Below are positions 5,408 to 5,771 of a stretch of 5,771 nt of DNA, one piece after another. Made by a program: the position numbers and the translations under genes. The DNA is from Lactobacillaceae bacterium (GTDB taxonomy: Bacteria > Bacillota > Bacilli > Lactobacillales > Lactobacillaceae), in assembly GCA_031261865.1 (NCBI GenBank), contig JAISIV010000021.1, positions 1 through 5,771 on the forward strand. The letters are read 5' to 3'. Position 1 is the first letter of the stretch. Each line of letters opens with the position of its first letter. The notes beneath the pieces were generated by a model that was not told the DNA's origin, made no database searches, and saw nothing but the letters and a program-made list of their open reading frames with translations.

Positions 5408-5423
5408 AAACACCTTGTCTTAA
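5396..5423 (-). promoter_or_regulatory. Predicted promoter of the HD gene
   Basis: On the minus strand TTAAGA (5418-5423) and TATAGT (5396-5401) are separated by 16 bases; the -35 matches four of six and the -10 five of six consensus positions. Transcription would start near 5389, giving a leader of about 60 nt that contains the Shine-Dalgarno and hairpin but not the candidate leader peptide start. Confidence 0.45.
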
Positions 5424-5483
5424 CTCACCAAATTCTGGCTTTATTTTGACTCCGATTATGAAACATCCACAATAAATTTAACC

Positions 5484-5507
5484 GTTCGAGAACAATTGTT
5501 TCTGAAC
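5484..5507. promoter_or_regulatory. Interrupted dyad with an AACAATTGTT core
   Basis: AACAATTGTT (5491-5500) is a perfect palindrome, and GTTC (5484-5487) and GAAC (5504-5507) continue the same dyad axis after a three-base gap. GAACAATTGTTTC (5490-5502) resembles a Gram-positive LexA box (GAAC-N4-GTTC) with one mismatch. It lies about 60 bp upstream of the predicted HD -35, with no clear promoter on it. Confidence 0.3.
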
Positions 5508-5523
5508 CAATTCGTTTAACGTG

Positions 5524-5537
5524 CTAGGTATACTTAA
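5524..5537. promoter_or_regulatory. Degenerate second copy of the TTAGGTATACCTAA palindrome
   Basis: CTAGGTATACTTAA matches the centre of the perfect palindrome at 12 of 14 positions, and its dyad axis is exactly 40 bp away. This looks like a weaker second binding site for the same regulator. Confidence 0.45.
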
Positions 5538-5559
5538 CAAAGTTTTCAAAACAGACAGT

Positions 5560-5581
5560 TGTCTTAGGTATACCTAAGACA
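5560..5581. promoter_or_regulatory. Perfect 22-bp palindrome, operator-like
   Basis: The core GTCTTAGGTATACCTAAGAC (5561-5580) extends by one more pair at each end. A degenerate copy lies 40 bp away at 5524-5537. TTAGG and CCTAA half-sites recall DtxR/MntR-type metal-dependent repressors, though the four-base spacing is not the classical DtxR arrangement. It could also form a 9-bp hairpin with a TATA loop just after the partial gene on the right, but no U-tract follows. Confidence 0.55.
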
Positions 5582-5606
5582 GGCAAACCGGGCTTCAATT
5601 TTGCCT
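5581..5606 (-). other. Inverted repeat around the stop codon of the partial gene
   Basis: AGGCAAA (5581-5587) and TTTGCCT (5600-5606) form a perfect 7-bp stem with a 12-base loop that includes the TGA stop. It directly abuts the 22-bp palindrome. A terminator role is possible, but neither hairpin is followed by a T-run on the minus strand. Confidence 0.3.
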
Positions 5607-5771
5607 ATCCAAAAGGTACTGTTTTCTTTCAAGTTCACTAACTAAAAAAGAGAATTTTTCTGGCGTGTTCTGAACTAAATAGTCAAAAAACTCCTTTGAA
5701 AATTTATTCGGGATAGGATCCGTGTTTTGATTTTCAAAATCATTGAAAATACTTTTAGGAATCGAGAGCAA
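5595..5771 (-). CDS. C-terminal part of an unrecognised protein (enters from right edge)
   Basis: An open frame runs from the window edge to TGA at 5595-5597 and gives 58 residues ending ...SELERKQYLLDRQN. It is rich in Phe, Glu, Lys and Asn, contains no cysteine, no membrane segment and no motif I can name; residues 24-55 look helical (KFSKEFFDYLV...KFSFLVSELERKQYLL). The absence of stops over 58 AT-rich codons and the natural composition support a real gene. Its stop codon lies between the arms of an AGGCAAA inverted repeat, and the 22-bp palindrome follows 14 bases further on. Function cannot be assigned from the fragment. Confidence 0.6.
   Translation of the reverse strand: MLSIPKSIFNDFENQNTDPIPNKFSKEFFDYLVQNTPEKFSFLVSELERKQYLLDRQN

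Noticed and set aside
5354..5523. Direct repeat GTTTAACGTG at 5354-5363 and 5514-5523
   Set aside because: A ten-base match is expected several times by chance in a window of this size, and nothing else supports it.
5560..5581. Terminator of the partial right-edge gene
   Set aside because: The palindrome can fold, but no T-run follows on the minus strand, and a degenerate copy at fixed spacing fits operators better. Kept only as an alternative.
1..5771. CRISPR array, insertion sequence, tRNA, toxin-antitoxin pair or defence island
   Set aside because: I found no regularly spaced repeats, transposase-like protein, tRNA-like fold or partnered small genes; the ATPase alone is not evidence of a defence system.

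Overview
The window is AT-rich DNA that looks like the chromosome of a low-GC Gram-positive bacterium, most likely one of the Lactobacillales (lactobacillus/leuconostoc type). The reasons are the family mix (tandem DegV proteins, a split two-gene fluoride channel, a membrane-anchored matrixin-like zinc protease, a short YfbR-like HD protein), the GGAGG-type ribosome binding sites and the compact, overlapping genes. Genus assignment is a guess; no rRNA or marker gene is present.

Layout, left to right. (1) 47-1252 (-): a DUF4143-type AAA ATPase, probably its own transcription unit. Its promoter region (1270-1360) carries two copies of a GACAACGTTGTC palindrome placed 41 bp apart, one lying on the predicted transcription start. 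(2) 1361-3831 (-): a tight four-gene operon, read right to left: crcB1, crcB2, degV-A, degV-B. Neighbouring genes overlap by 10, 8 and 4 bp, and the operon ends in a hairpin terminator at 1361-1389. The two CrcB proteins should form one heteromeric fluoride channel. The two DegV proteins should be fatty-acid-binding (FakB-type) subunits working with a FakA kinase encoded elsewhere. (3) 3859-4653 (+): a matrixin-like metalloprotease with an N-terminal membrane anchor, transcribed away from crcB1. Only 27 bp separate the two start codons, and neither has a Shine-Dalgarno sequence, so overlapping promoters with leaderless or near-leaderless mRNAs are plausible. (4) 4687-5328 (-): a YfbR-like HD-domain phosphohydrolase, convergent with the protease and sharing a bidirectional terminator (4652-4688). 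Its only strong Shine-Dalgarno lies 42 nt before the ATG, with a 12-bp hairpin between them. (5) 5329-5594: 266 bp without a clear gene, rich in palindromes, including a perfect 22-bp palindrome plus a degenerate copy 40 bp away. (6) 5595-5771 (-): the C-terminal 58 residues of an unrecognised protein that enters from the right edge.

I see no CRISPR array, insertion sequence, tRNA or rRNA. No complete new system is evident. The strongest unexplained signals are regulatory: the two operator-like palindrome pairs, the hairpin between Shine-Dalgarno and start codon, and the crcB/protease divergent start region. The linkage of fluoride export to fatty-acid-binding proteins in one overlapping operon also deserves a comparative look.
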